Source: Protonemura montana
Lineage: Eukaryota; Arthropoda; Insecta; Plecoptera; Nemouridae
Assembly (NCBI GenBank): GCA_947568835.1
Contig: OX387604.1
Span: forward strand, 5,126,001 to 5,190,000
Direction: 5' to 3'
Length of the DNA stretch: 64,000 nt
Under the pieces are notes generated by a model that saw only the letters and a list, made by a program, of their open reading frames with translations, was not told where the DNA came from and did no database searches. Made by a program: the position numbers and the translations under genes. Shown here piece after piece: positions 36,445-48,307 of this stretch (the first letter of the stretch is position 1; each line of letters begins with the position of its first letter).

Positions 36445-36490
36445 GTGCCTCAGGCCTGTGCCTCAGGTCTGTGCCTCGGGCCTGTGCCTC
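36445..36490. repeat. 13-bp repeat GTGCCTCAGGCCT
   Basis: Units start at 36445, 36458, 36471 and 36484. The last is partial. Confidence 0.85.
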
Positions 36491-37546
36491 TTCTCCCATT
36501 CGCACTAAATGCCAACTGTTAATTCGGTTATTTCGCTCAATGATAGCGTTAAGCTTTTAATGTTTAAAACAAAGTAATACCAATTTTACTTCGTGTTAAA
36601 ATATTAGACTCAACCAATTAGGCGGGAAATAATTTTTCTTAGCAGAGAGCACATTTTGTGACGTCTGGTATCTTCCTTTCTGATAGATTTTTGCAGATCT
36701 ACTTTTATGAACTTTTTTTGAGAAGGCTGAGTGCTCTGCATTTTCCAAATTTATGCATCTACCTGAGATTATGTGAAAGTATTTCTAGAGCTTAGTCAGG
36801 AAACTTAGGTGTGTGGCGTTGCTGTGTTCACTTAATTAGTTGATCAATCATGTGTGTAATTCATTGCCACTGTGTACACCATGGTCCAACGTAAATTCTT
36901 TATTCATTGACTCTCGCTTCTAGATCATTTTAAAGGTAACATTTCGTTTCCTTTTCATTCCACAATAAATCGTAAATTCTTACGATTGGGTCCTCATAAT
37001 CTGTGCACCTTTTCCTGACACCTATAAAATGGTTCATGACACCCACATTCGTCAATTAATGTGTTCAATAATTATTTTCAGTGGCTCTAATGATTGGCAA
37101 AAACATTTTCGAAAAGGCTGGTCCTTTTAGAGCAGACCAACAGCTGTGAAAGAAATCACGGGCATCAGGCAATTGAACGGAATTTATGAAGCATACTATC
37201 GAAAGCAACGCTGTTCTGGGATTTTATTCCAAGCGTTTGTGATGATGAAGATCAACCTGTGCCGTGTTTGTATGAGTTTTACCAACAAGAGCTGAACCTA
37301 CTGGTTACCAACTGGAAATCAACTGGAAACTAACGGATAGAAGCACGCCGCCATTTCGAGAAAAGTTGCACTTAATGACGATATCGAGAAACAAAATCAA
37401 AAATTAGCGAGATCTACTTTGGCCTTGGATTCTTCCACTTTTCAAATTTGTACCATTTTGGCCTTAAATCTTAGCCCCTTCTTCACTAACTAGTGAATCA
37501 AATAACAAAAAAAAATAACTACTAGTTCCTCTCCACGTTTGGAATT
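36491..37546. other. AT-rich noncoding DNA
   Basis: No array or gene is seen. An acceptor-like TTATTTTCAG ends at 37081, but nothing downstream confirms that it is used. Confidence 0.4.
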
Positions 37547-38076
37547 TATATAAAGAAAAAAGCAAATTATTCCTAGCCAAAAAATTGTGTGCCTCTTCTA
37601 ATCAAGTATAAAAAGAAAACGAGTAAGGTGAACCACTAGACGGTCTAGTTCCCTAAATAACATTAGAATCCCCTAATCTGTATACGAGTTGCAAGCTTTG
37701 CAACGAAAGCCAACTAAAGAAACGAATCCCAACAAACCAAGAAACTTACGAAACAAAATAACGACTTTGAGTATCCAAAAACAACCAACGGCTACCAAAA
37801 AATCACCAAGACAACCGGATCAGCACGTGGGTGTTACTCTCGCCGTTCAACATTAAGAAAGATTGATAAGTGATCGACAGAATTGCCTACTGCATCGTGG
37901 AATACTACCTAAGTTAAGAATCAGACCTATACGTAAACAAAAGTGCCTATCTGGAATCTGAATCATATAAGCGATCACGAAGACTACACTACTTGAGCAA
38001 GATTGTGTGATTATCCTCCGGCTGAAATCTGTGCTTCTGGCATCGCTCTTTGGATTAACTCAAATTACCATTGGAG
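37547..38076 (+). promoter_or_regulatory. TATA box plus candidate 5' leader exon
   Basis: TATATAAAG at 37547-37555 is a strong TATA box. Downstream, roughly 37620-38070, the strand becomes A- and C-rich and T-poor (AACAAACCAAGAAAC, ACAACCAACGGC). That is typical of arthropod 5' leaders and unlike the T-rich DNA around it. It ends in TTGGAG followed by GTATGA at 38077, a usable donor. There is no long open frame, so it would be a noncoding first exon. If real, it could be a distal first exon of the zinc-finger-type gene at 59 kb, or of an unseen gene. Transcription start and left edge are guesses. Confidence 0.3.
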
Positions 38077-39230
38077 GTATGATTCCGTACTTATTACGAA
38101 GCAAATTAGTATGCATTGATAAATCTTTTCTTTTTTTCGCTTTTATTTCTCATACACTGAGTTATTTAAAATTTACCTTTTGATTTTTTTTGTCAAAGAT
38201 CCAATTTAAAAACTATGAGTGGAGCAATTGTTCAATTTCATGCATGGTTTATCTGATTGTGGACTAACCAAAGTCGAGCATAAATTGGGGGGTGGCGACT
38301 GATTTTTTTTTCTTGTCCTGTGGCATACCCTTCCGCTTTTTATGCTTGCCTACCCTCGAAACAAGTAGTAAATATAACAAGTGAATGAATATAGTATACG
38401 ATTTCATTGTCTAATCTTGTAAACAAGTATAGTGAAACAAATTGCTTTTAAATTGTCACGTTAAAAAAATATTGCAAAAAACGTATAATGAATGGGAGTT
38501 TCATGAGTATAAAAAATGCTCTACCCCCTTGCGTAGAGCAAAAAACGCGATATAAAAAAACCATCGGTATAAAAACTTAATGGGGGATGACAGGTATTGT
38601 AAGGGGTAAAGTGTTTGGGGCCTGTGCGTATTGAATGAAACTTGGTGAGGTTGTCACCGCTTTTTTTTTTATAAAGCTTTGCTATGACGTTACCTACCAT
38701 CAAAACTGGCAAGTCAGCGGTGATAGGTCTGGTAAATAGAGCCAATAATTATTACGATAGTTAGAATTAATTAAAAATGTTTTATTCCATTCTTTTAAAC
38801 CCTGTTTTCTCGTTTTTGCAATCCACTCTACCTCTTACTTTCACTTTCAAAAATAGTATTTACTTATAAATAAAATATATAATCATTAATTAGATCATCA
38901 CAGGCTAAGTTTATCTTGAACAAGCAGACAATTTTGAACTTTTAACATTGCTCTTTCTTGTTTAATTTCAAAGAAAATGATTAAATAGTTTTGCAATCTT
39001 GATCAGAAAGTGCACGGGTAGCCTCTCTATTTAATACATTTATATGTGTCTGTATCTTACTGCAATATTGTCAAGGTAAAAAAGATCAGTATACGCTAAC
39101 ACTATACAGAAATATAGACAAACCAAACAAGCAATGAAACAAACTTATGAAATTGTCGGTGCATGACAGGAAACATTCAGAGATCTTACATTCTAAAGAA
39201 ATTGAGAGAAATTTAAGGTTTGGAAAATTA
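38077..39230. other. AT-rich noncoding DNA
   Basis: Nothing distinctive is seen. A short minus-strand frame (38521-38745) is unrecognised. Confidence 0.5.
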
Positions 39231-39290
39231 CCTTGAGGCGTCTGAATTATCTGAAAAATACCTTGAGGCGTCTGAATTATCTGAAAAATA
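39231..39290. repeat. Exact 30-bp tandem duplication
   Basis: The 30 bp starting CCTTGAGGCGTCTGAATTAT occur twice head to tail without a difference, so the duplication is recent. Confidence 0.95.
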
Positions 39291-39602
39291 CCGATGATTA
39301 GTTATATTTTTTTTTTTTATTTGGATTTACTCGAATAGCGATATTAAAGCCTCCGGCAATTGCTTATAAGTTCAAGAATATGCTTTGGTTTCACAAATAC
39401 GTCATTTGTAACGTGTCAACGGGCCATGTAAAAATGGATATTAAGTCGGTGTAAGATTCGGTGGTGTTGGGGATGATGGTTCGAAATCATAATATTCTTT
39501 GGAGAAGCCGTGCGATCCTATAGAGTCGGAACTTGTACAAAGCTTCAGATTATTCTGCTGGAACTTGCAACTCTTTGAACGAAGTCTGATTTTCAGTGGA
39601 GT

Positions 39603-40544
39603 CACAAGACTCTAAACCAGTATCAGCTTGTCAGTGTATCATGCACAAGACTCTAAACCAGTATCAGCTTGTCAGTGTATCATGCACAAGACTCTAAACC
39701 AGTGTCAGCTTGTTAGTGTATCATGCACAAGACTCTAAACCAGTATCAGCTTGTCAGTGTATCATGCACAAGACTCTAAACCAGTATCAGCTTGTCAGTG
39801 TATCATGCACAAGACTCTAAACCAGTATCAGCTTGTCAGTGTATCATGCACAAGACTCTAAACCAGTATCAGCTTGTCAGTGTATCATGCACAAGACTCT
39901 AAACCAGTGTCAGCTTGTCAGTGTATCATGCACAAGACTCTAAACCAGTATCAGCTTGTCAGTGTATCATGCACAAGACTCTAAACCAGTATCAGCTTGT
40001 CAGTGTATCATGCACAAGACTCTAAACCAGTATCAGCTTGTCAGTGTATCATGCACAAGACTCTAAACCAGTGTCAGCTTGTCAGTGTATCATGCACAAG
40101 ACTCTAAACCAGTATAAGCTTGTCAGTGTATCATGCACAAGACTCTAAACCAGTGTCAGCTTGTCAGTGTATCATGCACAAGACTCTAAACCAGTGTCAG
40201 CTTGTCAGTGTATCATGCACAAGACTCTAAACCAGTATCAGCTTGTCAGTGTATCATGCACAAGACTCTAAACCAGTGTCAGCTTGTCAGTGTATCATGC
40301 ACAAGACTCTAAACCAGTGTCAGCTTGTCAGTGTATCATGCACAAGACTCTAAACCAGTATCAGCTTGTCAGTGTATCATGCACAAGACTCTAAACCAGT
40401 GTCAGCTTGTCAGTGTATCATGCACAAGACTCTAAACCAGTGTCAGCCTGTTAGTGTATCATGCACAAGACTCTAAACCAGTATCAGCTTGTCAGTGTAT
40501 CATGCACAAGACTCTAAACCAGTATCAGCTTGTTAGTGTATCAT
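39603..40544. repeat. 41-bp minisatellite, 23 units
   Basis: ACTCTAAACCAG begins every 41 bp from 39609 to 40511: 22 periods with no insertion or deletion. Variation is almost confined to one site (AGTATCAG or AGTGTCAG), with rare TTAGTG for TCAGTG and a single TATAAG. The ends are sharp. The homogeneity points to recent amplification or ongoing gene conversion. Confidence 0.97.
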
Positions 40545-41604
40545 TCTGTAGCCCAGTGCCATAAGTGCACCCATTAGCAAAGAAGTGCCGATTAATAAAA
40601 GAAAATGGCATACAAGTTTCTTTTCCAGCAACATATTTAATAACTTAAGATCCTCCGTGGACCAAATTTAGACACGGTGAAAATGTCTTTAGGAATCCCT
40701 ATGTCAAAATGAAGCATGCCATTTTGTATTGAAGAAATACGCTGATTTGATTCGTTGAGTGCACATCCAAAGAAATATTTTCAAAATTGTGAAATTCCCG
40801 TGAGATTGGTATTATTTTTGTCTGGCCACATCTAAATAGGGGGCAGAGGTTGGGGTGTGGTGAGGTGGATGGGTGGATTGTGTGGGGTGGGCGGGCTGTG
40901 ACCGGTGTGGCGTTCATTTAGTACTACTAGATAATAGGCCCAAGAAGTGTTTGCGTTTCATTACTGAATTGAGGGAATGTTGACAAAAGCAAGGTGAATT
41001 TTAGAAACTTCCGTATGAAATTTACTGGAAAATAAAATTCCTGTTTAAGGTTTGATCAGCTGTGCCTTCCAACAGCCCTACATCGATCTGCTTAGAACAT
41101 TTTCTTCAAGCTTTTAACGTGCTTTATTTTGCAATTTTTGTCAAAAATGAATAGCAATTGAATTGTGCGTTTCCAGAAATCGCTGTCATAAAGACAAGAA
41201 CCTTAACCCTGGGGTCCTGACCAATCGAATACGTTCCTCTTTGGCACACACAACACGAATGAAATGATTTCAGTTACATCGATTACCGAACGGACTTTAA
41301 ATCATTAATAGTACAAATATCGTCCCAGCTACTGCTGAATCAAAAATCAAATTTTTTGTATTTCGAAATTGCTGAAATAACTCTTCAAAGGGACTAAAAT
41401 ATCACCAGTCAGTTTAGCGCATTATACATTTCGGCATGAGCGTGTTATAGATTAGTGTATTTATCTTGTGAGATCGCTTCTCTTCCGTACGTACCACTAC
41501 CAAGCCATCTACTCTGGACACGTGGACATCACTGGCCACGATTTCTAGCTTTCCGACAAAGCACCTCCACCAGGAGCACGTGCCGTAGGAAACACCCGGG
41601 CAGG
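40545..41604. other. Noncoding DNA
   Basis: A G/T-rich patch (GGTTGGGGTGTGGTGAGGTGG) lies near 40848-40905. No gene is seen. Confidence 0.45.
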
Positions 41605-41905
41605 GCTAGTCCACGAAAACTAATTCGAACATAAAACCCTGCACCCTGCAAACTCCAAATATTGCTAGGCCATGAAACCTACTTCGAGTACACTAAGCCC
41701 TGCGCCCTGAAACCCTAGGGGTTGCTAGGCTACGAGACCCTCTTAAAAAATAAACTCTAGACCTTGAAAATCCCCTGGGCTGCTGCACTAAGGAACACCT
41801 AACCTTGTAGCCTGCTAACCCCCAGGTTACTAGCCACAAAACCCATTTCAAGACACTAAAACCTGCACCCTACAAATCCTCTGGGTTGCTATGGCTAAGG
41901 AATAC
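41605..41905. repeat. Decayed ~59-bp repeat, about 5 copies
   Basis: Phrases in the order GCTAGGC(C/T)A-GAAACC-...-CCCTGCACCCTG-AAA-CCCTGGGGTT recur five times at 47-60 bp spacing with many substitutions. It is an old array compared with the 41-bp one. Confidence 0.7.
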
Positions 41906-44475
41906 GCTTAATTACGACGCTTTTTCCATCATACACGGCAACTTTATTCTTTCTAACAAATAACAACTGAAAAAAAATTGCGTCCACAAAATTACTGTTT
42001 AAGCCGTGAGGTGACCCAGTCTAACTTAGCTTCGTGTGGCGCGTATATTGGCTAGAAAACAAGACTCATATGCTACGCTTATTGATTGCTTGGACGATTG
42101 ATTAGTTGTGGCTTTTAGATGTTTGTCATAGGAATGGGAAATAAGAAATATGTGGCTGTTTCCTATAAAAAGATGGGAGAAAAGCACGTAGAAACGGGTT
42201 TGCAGGGGAACCAATCTGAGTATCCCGGTGTACTTACTATTCAAACAATATGCAGTCTAACCAACGAGGTTAACGCCTAGTTAGCCCAACCATGAAGTTA
42301 ACGCCGGGCTAAAGCTACACATAGAAATGTTCTGGAACAAAATGTTGATCTTAATCTGGATTATTTTGAAACATGCCATTTGTCACTAGCTGATAAAATG
42401 ACAGGCTATAAATAAACTCGTTAGATTGCTGCTTTTTGATACAATTTCCACCAAGGTTACAATTATAGATGCGCCTTAAATAAAACACAATGTCAAACAA
42501 TGTTTTAATGTTTACAATTACATCTTGCTTAGTGTATAAATTCGTCACATCTTCACAATGTCACAACGTCACATTTTATCGCTTTATTATGTTTTGACCA
42601 GCTGTACTCCGGAAATTCTGTTGGTGGGCAAAAAAATGTTATTGTACGTAACGTTTTCGCGTCTTTTTTTTGTACTGAGCTGGATACAATTTTGTAATTT
42701 TTTATTACAACTCCCCTAAATGAAAGTCTTCCAAATCGTAAGATATTTGCTTATTTTCGCTGCCCCCGGCCCTACCCAATCACAACACTGATATGGGCAA
42801 GAACATAGGGTGCCAGGTTCTCGAAAAATGCATGATAAACCTTGATAAAACCTTGATAAACCTTGATAAGAACGTGGTATAAACTATGTCTGTAAGGAAC
42901 CCAAAATTTCATGCCCACTTCTCACCTGGTAAGCGAATATTAAACCATTTTTGCTCAATGTGTAGAATTGGTATCCACCAAAGGGTGAAAGAATTGTGCA
43001 TGGAAGCAATAAACAAATTACCACCTTTGAAATGCCATACTTTTTAACGTAATTTTTTAGGAACAAGAAATATTTTACGCGATACTTGGGTGTTCCAAAA
43101 AAGAATGTAGCAAGCAGATAACAGATAGGCTAGAGATACAATAAAATATACTGAAATACCTGCAAAACACGTAATCGAGACGAAAAAGTGTTGAAGTCGG
43201 TCACTCCAAAAATGCAAAAAATAAGTAAACGTCAAAGGACCAATTAGGAGAGCGTTATTTTGGAACATGGCTCAAGAGTTATCATTTTGGGTCTTAGAAG
43301 CGGCGATTTGAGCTCTAAGAAGATGTACAGAATGTTTCCCGAGCTCTGATGCGTTTGAAACTGTGCCTATGGGGGTGGCGAGGGGGCACAACCCACCAAA
43401 CACTACGTGGTGTCGGGGGATACCCACCCTTCCTTTTGAAATCTTAATCGCGAAGGGTAATAGATGCGAAAACGGAAAGTTTGGTAATGCCAAAAAAATA
43501 AGAAATTATTCAAAAATAGAGATTTAAAATGGGTTCCACAATGTCTTCCTCGAAGTTCCGCGATTTTTTTTTCTCATTTCCTCAATTTTAGGATGACTCT
43601 TTCAGGCTCTGGTATTTAATGACTTACGACTGGTTGCTGGTGACGGGTGACCCAAGGGTATTTTACTTCTTTTGAAAGTATGCTATTGCTAAGTAAACAC
43701 CAGCAAATCTTTCTTTGAGTGAGCGTAGTGAGTGCTCTCTTTGTGACTGTACAGAGTTTCCACTGTACTTGCTCTTTGTACAGGGTGACACTGCGATCTG
43801 CGCCATAGACCATTTTTTTACAATCGATGTCACATACAAGCATTTATATTTTCAGATCTATAACTGCAAAACTTTGTTGTTTTTCTATAGTTGTCCGTAG
43901 ACAAAACAACAAACCAACAGAGGGTACATACGAGGACAAATGTTGAGGATGATATCTCTGAATATCTTGCCAGAGGATCGTATTATTAGAAATAGCGCGG
44001 ACATTATTTTTATCGTGTTGTTGAAATGAAATGGGCATAATATGTCTGAGTGGCAATCAAAGTCCCTTCATCCATGAACTTTAATTTGAACTGCAATTTC
44101 AATTACAAACAATTAAATTCTGGATTTGAGCTGAAAGCAGTCTTTCCGTGTTCACTTTTGTAAGTACTTGGAGTTGATAATATAACTACTCGATTAATAC
44201 TAAAGTGGCGTAGGTAACGTCACATGATAACATAATGTCAGTTCATGCGTCGTCGGTGTAAAGCTTTTTAATCGCAATTCAATGTTTCCTTTTGACTGCC
44301 AGTGTGAGCCGGTGTCCACCCCATCCGCCCCTCACCCCCTACCTCCCTCACCACAATCGCCGTCTACCACCCAAAAAAAATGTTGATGTTGCGTCTGAAT
44401 TTATACGTAGAGGCTATTACTACTTTTCTGAGCTAACATAGTAACTAATAATCTCAAATAAAGAATTGATTAAAG
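41906..44475. other. AT-rich noncoding DNA
   Basis: CCTTGATAAA(A) is repeated three times near 42839-42868. No gene, RNA or larger array is seen. Minus-strand frames of 60-75 codons are unrecognised. Confidence 0.5.
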
Positions 44476-44688
44476 AAATTATCCTGATGAAAAAAACTAT
44501 TTGAACTGGGGTTTGAATGTTAAGTGAATATCCCAACGTTTTGTAACTTGTACCTGTTACGAAACGTTGGGAAATTTAGTTGTTCTTCACTTAGCATTCA
44601 AAACCAAGTTCAAATAGTTTTTGTCAAAACTAGTGCTAAGGTTAGATAAAGTAGGCATGAGTCTAAAAAGCAGTAAAATTATCCTGAT
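44476..44688. mobile_element. MITE-like foldback element
   Basis: The arms 44491-44546 and about 44553-44622 are inverted copies. AAAAACTATTTGAACT at the left matches AGTTCAAATAGTTTTT at the right. Inner matches follow for GGTTTGAATG, TAAGTGAA and CCCAACGTTT, up to a GTAAC...GTTAC stem tip. The right arm has about 10 extra bases. A 13-bp direct repeat AAATTATCCTGAT lies at 44476-44488 and 44676-44688, 200 bp apart. It could be a target duplication if the element extends past the right arm. No transposase is present, so it would be non-autonomous. Confidence 0.65.
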
Positions 44689-44937
44689 ATAGCTAAAAAA
44701 AAAAAATGTAGGAGCGTAGACTAACTCTTGGCCTTGAGTGATACCGATAATGTCAGTGAAGTCTTTAGCTAGAGTTCCTGAATAAAAAGCGATTGCATGG
44801 TTTTCAAAATGGTGAAATCACTTTGAAAAACCTTTGAAAACCGATTGAATATAAAATTAAAAATTAATAACACATCGAATGACTACTTTCAATGGTAGAA
44901 ACTGGTGAGATGCGTGACCAACGGGATGAGCGATAGA

Positions 44938-45570
44938 CGTTCCTGCACTCGTTCCGTATCTTCGTTCCTCCACGAGTTCCTCCACACGTTCCTGCACTCT
45001 TTCGTGCACTCGTTTCATGCACTCATTCCTCCACTAGTTCCTCCGCTAGTTCCTCCACTAGTTCCTCCACTAGTTCCTCCACTAGTTCCTCCACTAGTTC
45101 CTCCACTAGTTCTTCCACTAGTTCCTCCACTAGTTCCTCCGCTAGTTCCTCCGCTAGTTCCTCCACTAGTTCCTTCACTAGTTCCTCCGCTAGTTCCTCC
45201 ACTAGTTCCTTCACTAGTTCCTCCGCTAGTTCCTCCACTAGTTCCTCCACTAGTTCCTTCACTAGTTCCTCCACTAGTTCCTCCACTAGTTCCTCCACTA
45301 GTTCTTCCACTAGTTCCTTCACTAGTTCCTCCGCTAGTTCCTCCACTAGTTCCTCCACTAGTTCTTCCACTAGTTCCTTCACTAGTTCCTCCACTAGTTC
45401 CTTCACTAGTTCCTCCACTAGTGCCTCCACTAGTTCCACCGCTAGTTCCTCCACTAGTTCCTTCACTAGTTCCTCCACTAGTTCCTCCACTAGTTCCTCC
45501 ACTAGTTCTTCCACTAGTTCTTCCACTAGTTCCTCCACACGTTTCTCCACTTTTCCTTCCGCTCGCTCCT
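44938..45570. repeat. 12-bp array TCCTCCACTAGT, ~43 core units
   Basis: From 45061 to 45540 exactly 40 units of 12 bp run without an indel, with TCC/TTC and CCACT/CCGCT substitutions. Each unit carries the palindrome ACTAGT or GCTAGT. Older diverged units (CACGAGTTCCTCC, CACTCGTTCC) flank it on the left from 44938 and on the right to about 45570. Because 12 is a multiple of 3, frames stay open across it: LVPPLVPP on +, EELVEELV and GGTSGGTS on minus (up to 251 codons). These look like repeat artefacts. Confidence 0.95.
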
Positions 45571-46295
45571 GATCTCATGCACGAGGATCCCAAAGTCAGG
45601 GATTTTGACCTCTCTGTCGCTACTGGACAAAAACTAAAAATATATAATTTACACACCTAACCATGGGTTAATTCGACACTGCCCCAATTGCTAGTTACTT
45701 ATGTCCAAAATATTGCTGTAGATTACATCGCTAATATCGTGTGCAAGAAGTTCGAGGCGTCAATCCGCCTGCTTGAATCCCGTTACAAGATTCTTATGAG
45801 TGTAATTTCACAGTGTAACTGCAAATGCAACGATAAATCTGCATCGTAGACCAGCTTAAAACTTAACCTCCTTGACGCTTCATCCAATAGGGACACCAAT
45901 TCATAACTACATACACATTTCATTACAGGAAACATTATATTTTCCTATCATCTAGACTCCAGAGGGATTACGGATATTTCCGAACGAGCCTATGAGTGTA
46001 CTGTATTGACTACCCCGTAGTAGGTAGTCACCACCGAGGCTCGACCGCTGCAGCCTGCACGCCTGCAGTCGCCCTCCCCCTGTCCTGTTTTTGCATCATA
46101 TTTTACCAATGCATGATGATTTAGCCATATATTACAGTAAATTGGTAGGGGGCAGTATTCAGTTCGTATCCCGGTCCGGTCGGCCGGGCTGGAGCGACCC
46201 GTGGGTGCATGGGCAGGCAGGCAGGCAGGCAGCACAGTGTACATTCCTGCTCCCCAGCCCTAGGGCTATTTCATGTGAACTGGACCCCCTTGTAA
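45571..46295. other. Noncoding DNA with a GCAG microsatellite
   Basis: A (GCAG)5 tract lies at about 46212-46232, within a GC-richer stretch at 46020-46260. No gene is seen. Confidence 0.45.
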
Positions 46296-46390
46296 GGGAG
46301 GAGCTTCGAACCAGCGTCCCTTGCAAACATGGCCGCCTGTTTTAATGATTACCAACCAATGACGATGATTTTCAATGACTCTACCACCCA
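46296..46390 (-). repeat. Dispersed repeat copy A (possible Pol III-derived)
   Basis: GGGAGGAGC, then ATGGCCGCC at 46329, then TAATGATTA and CCAATGACGATGA occur in the same order at 50105-50205. On the minus strand the sequence contains GGTTCGAAGCTCC, close to a tRNA B box, and TGGTAGAG, A-box-like, about 85 nt upstream. This makes a tRNA-derived SINE possible, but the box spacing is larger than usual. Confidence 0.4.
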
Positions 46391-46854
46391 ATGTCAAAAT
46401 GATTTAATTTGTCGAACTACGTACTCTGGCTGGAAGGCCACACCCTATAAATTCTATTTTTCTTTCGTTATTGCAATCCCCATTGAAACACTCAAACCTA
46501 TTGTTTATTTGTCACTTTGAATTAGGCGTTTTATCAAACGAGGGAAATATTTCAATTCTACTCTTGGTACTGTGGCTTGTATTATGTCGTAACAGAAACT
46601 GCCGGATTTTCCGTATTTTTAATTGCCGGACACTTTGCGAATTGTCTCTAAAATACACTTCGTAAAGAAGCAACGTTGACCTAAGAGATGCGCATAACCT
46701 TGCGATCTTTTGAATGTTAGCTAGCTTTGGCTGAAACAGAATAAATTGCAAATCTAATTCAATTCCAATTCCTTCGCAATCATTTTCTTGCGTTTGAGTC
46801 TCTAGATCCAATACCAGCTGCGTGTAAGATTGCAGGGCGCATTCGCGTTGCTCA

Positions 46855-46999
46855 GGGTGGTCAAACTTTAATTGGGTGGTTAAAATCCGGTCGGGGTGGT
46901 CAAACACTTGTGAAAGGTGGTCAAACACTTGTGAAGGTGGTCACAACCTGACCAGGGTGGTCAAGTCCTTATCAGAGTAGTCACATTTTTAGAGTGCGG
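46855..46999. repeat. ~20-bp repeat GGTGGTCAAACACTTGTGAA, ~8 copies
   Basis: Units of 19-21 bp begin GGTGGTCA; two adjacent copies (46917 and 46938 region) are nearly identical. The N-terminal part of a 138-codon minus-strand frame (46512-46928) runs into this repeat, so I do not call that frame. Confidence 0.8.
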
Positions 47000-48065
47000 T
47001 CAAATGATTGGGAGATGATGATAGACCACCCATAACGAGATAAAAAGCTGTCCATCAAAGTCCAGATTTATTGTTCTTTGTCCAAAGGCGGTATAATTGT
47101 TAGTCCCGGTATTAAAATGGTAATAATATTGAAATAGAAGTGTAGACATTGCAGCAGAACTAAATCACATTTACTTCTTAATGCTCTGCAGCCATTTTTT
47201 GGCCCTTTTAATAATTGAAGGTAAATGATAAACACACGAGTGCATCCGTGCAGAGCTGTGAAACGGTATTATTAGATTAAAAAATCCACCCACGAATTGA
47301 GTAATTTATCTAGCGGACATTTCAGTTGAAATAAGTGTAGCATGTGGCGGCTGGGAACGCCCGTGCTTGCATAGTCTCCGTTGGTACAGGTCTGTGGTAC
47401 AGGCTACAGGCTATAAAGGCTACAATTACTACAGGCTACGTTCAGGCAAGGCGATCGGCCTGCTGTTTCTGTTGACCTGTGAACGATGGACAGTAGAGGA
47501 GGAAGCAGATGCAAAGCATTCACGTAGGAATCTTTGTATTCCTTAACTCCACATTCGAAATAAATTAAGATATTGATGGATAGTTCAGTCGGTTTTATAA
47601 ATACATTCTGATAAACCTATACTGCATTTCCCAAATCTTTTCATCGATAAAAAGATGATATTCTCGCGTAATCCAAAAATGTTGCCAAGATCTGCCGGAA
47701 CGAATAACTGCAAGCTTCATATCTTTACTTTTATGACATCCTGTAGACCCTCCCTTCAGATTTTCTTAACCAAATTTGACAAATAGGCTGATTTTCAAGA
47801 AAAAAAAACTTAAAATAACTATAATGTATTCTAAAAATAAATAAATAAATAAATGAACAAGTTTTTGTTAGTCTATGGACCAGGCGTTTAATCTACTTAA
47901 TATGCATTTGCCCCAAAAAATGTGTTGAGAATCTGCGCGTGTGCGATAAGAATCTTCGCATGGAATGCACAGCGAAGCCTTAACCTGAAGAATTCCCGAA
48001 GGCGATAGAAACATAGTTTAGACGTTGCACGTACCTATAACTACCTTCAACTTGATAGTGATTAC
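47000..48065. other. AT-rich noncoding DNA
   Basis: An AAAT microsatellite (ATAAATAAATAAATAAATGA) lies near 47836-47855 and a short CAGGCTA repeat near 47395-47445. No gene is seen. Confidence 0.5.
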
Positions 48066-48307
48066 CTGCCTTCTTACCAACCTACCTACTTACCTATCTA
48101 CCAACCTACCTACCTATCTACCTACCTACCTACCAACCTACCTACCTACCTACCTACCTACATACCTACCTACATACCTATCTACAAACCTACCTACCTA
48201 CCTACCTACCTACCTACCTACCTACCTACCTACCTACCTACCTACCTACCTACCTACCTACCTACCTACCTACCTACCCACCTACCTACCTACCTACCGT
48301 AGGTAGG
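48066..48307. repeat. (ACCT)n microsatellite
   Basis: About 60 tetramers of TACC, with a few ATAC, CTAT and CAAC interruptions on the left and near-perfect on the right. It ends in CCTACCGTAGGTAGG, where the repeat switches to its reverse complement. Confidence 0.95.

Noticed and set aside
46512-46928. 138-codon minus-strand frame
   Set aside because: Its start lies in the GGTGGTCAAAC tandem repeat (FDHP-like residues) and the rest matches nothing I know.
48025-48306. 93-codon frame rich in LPTY repeats
   Set aside because: It is a translation of the ACCT microsatellite.
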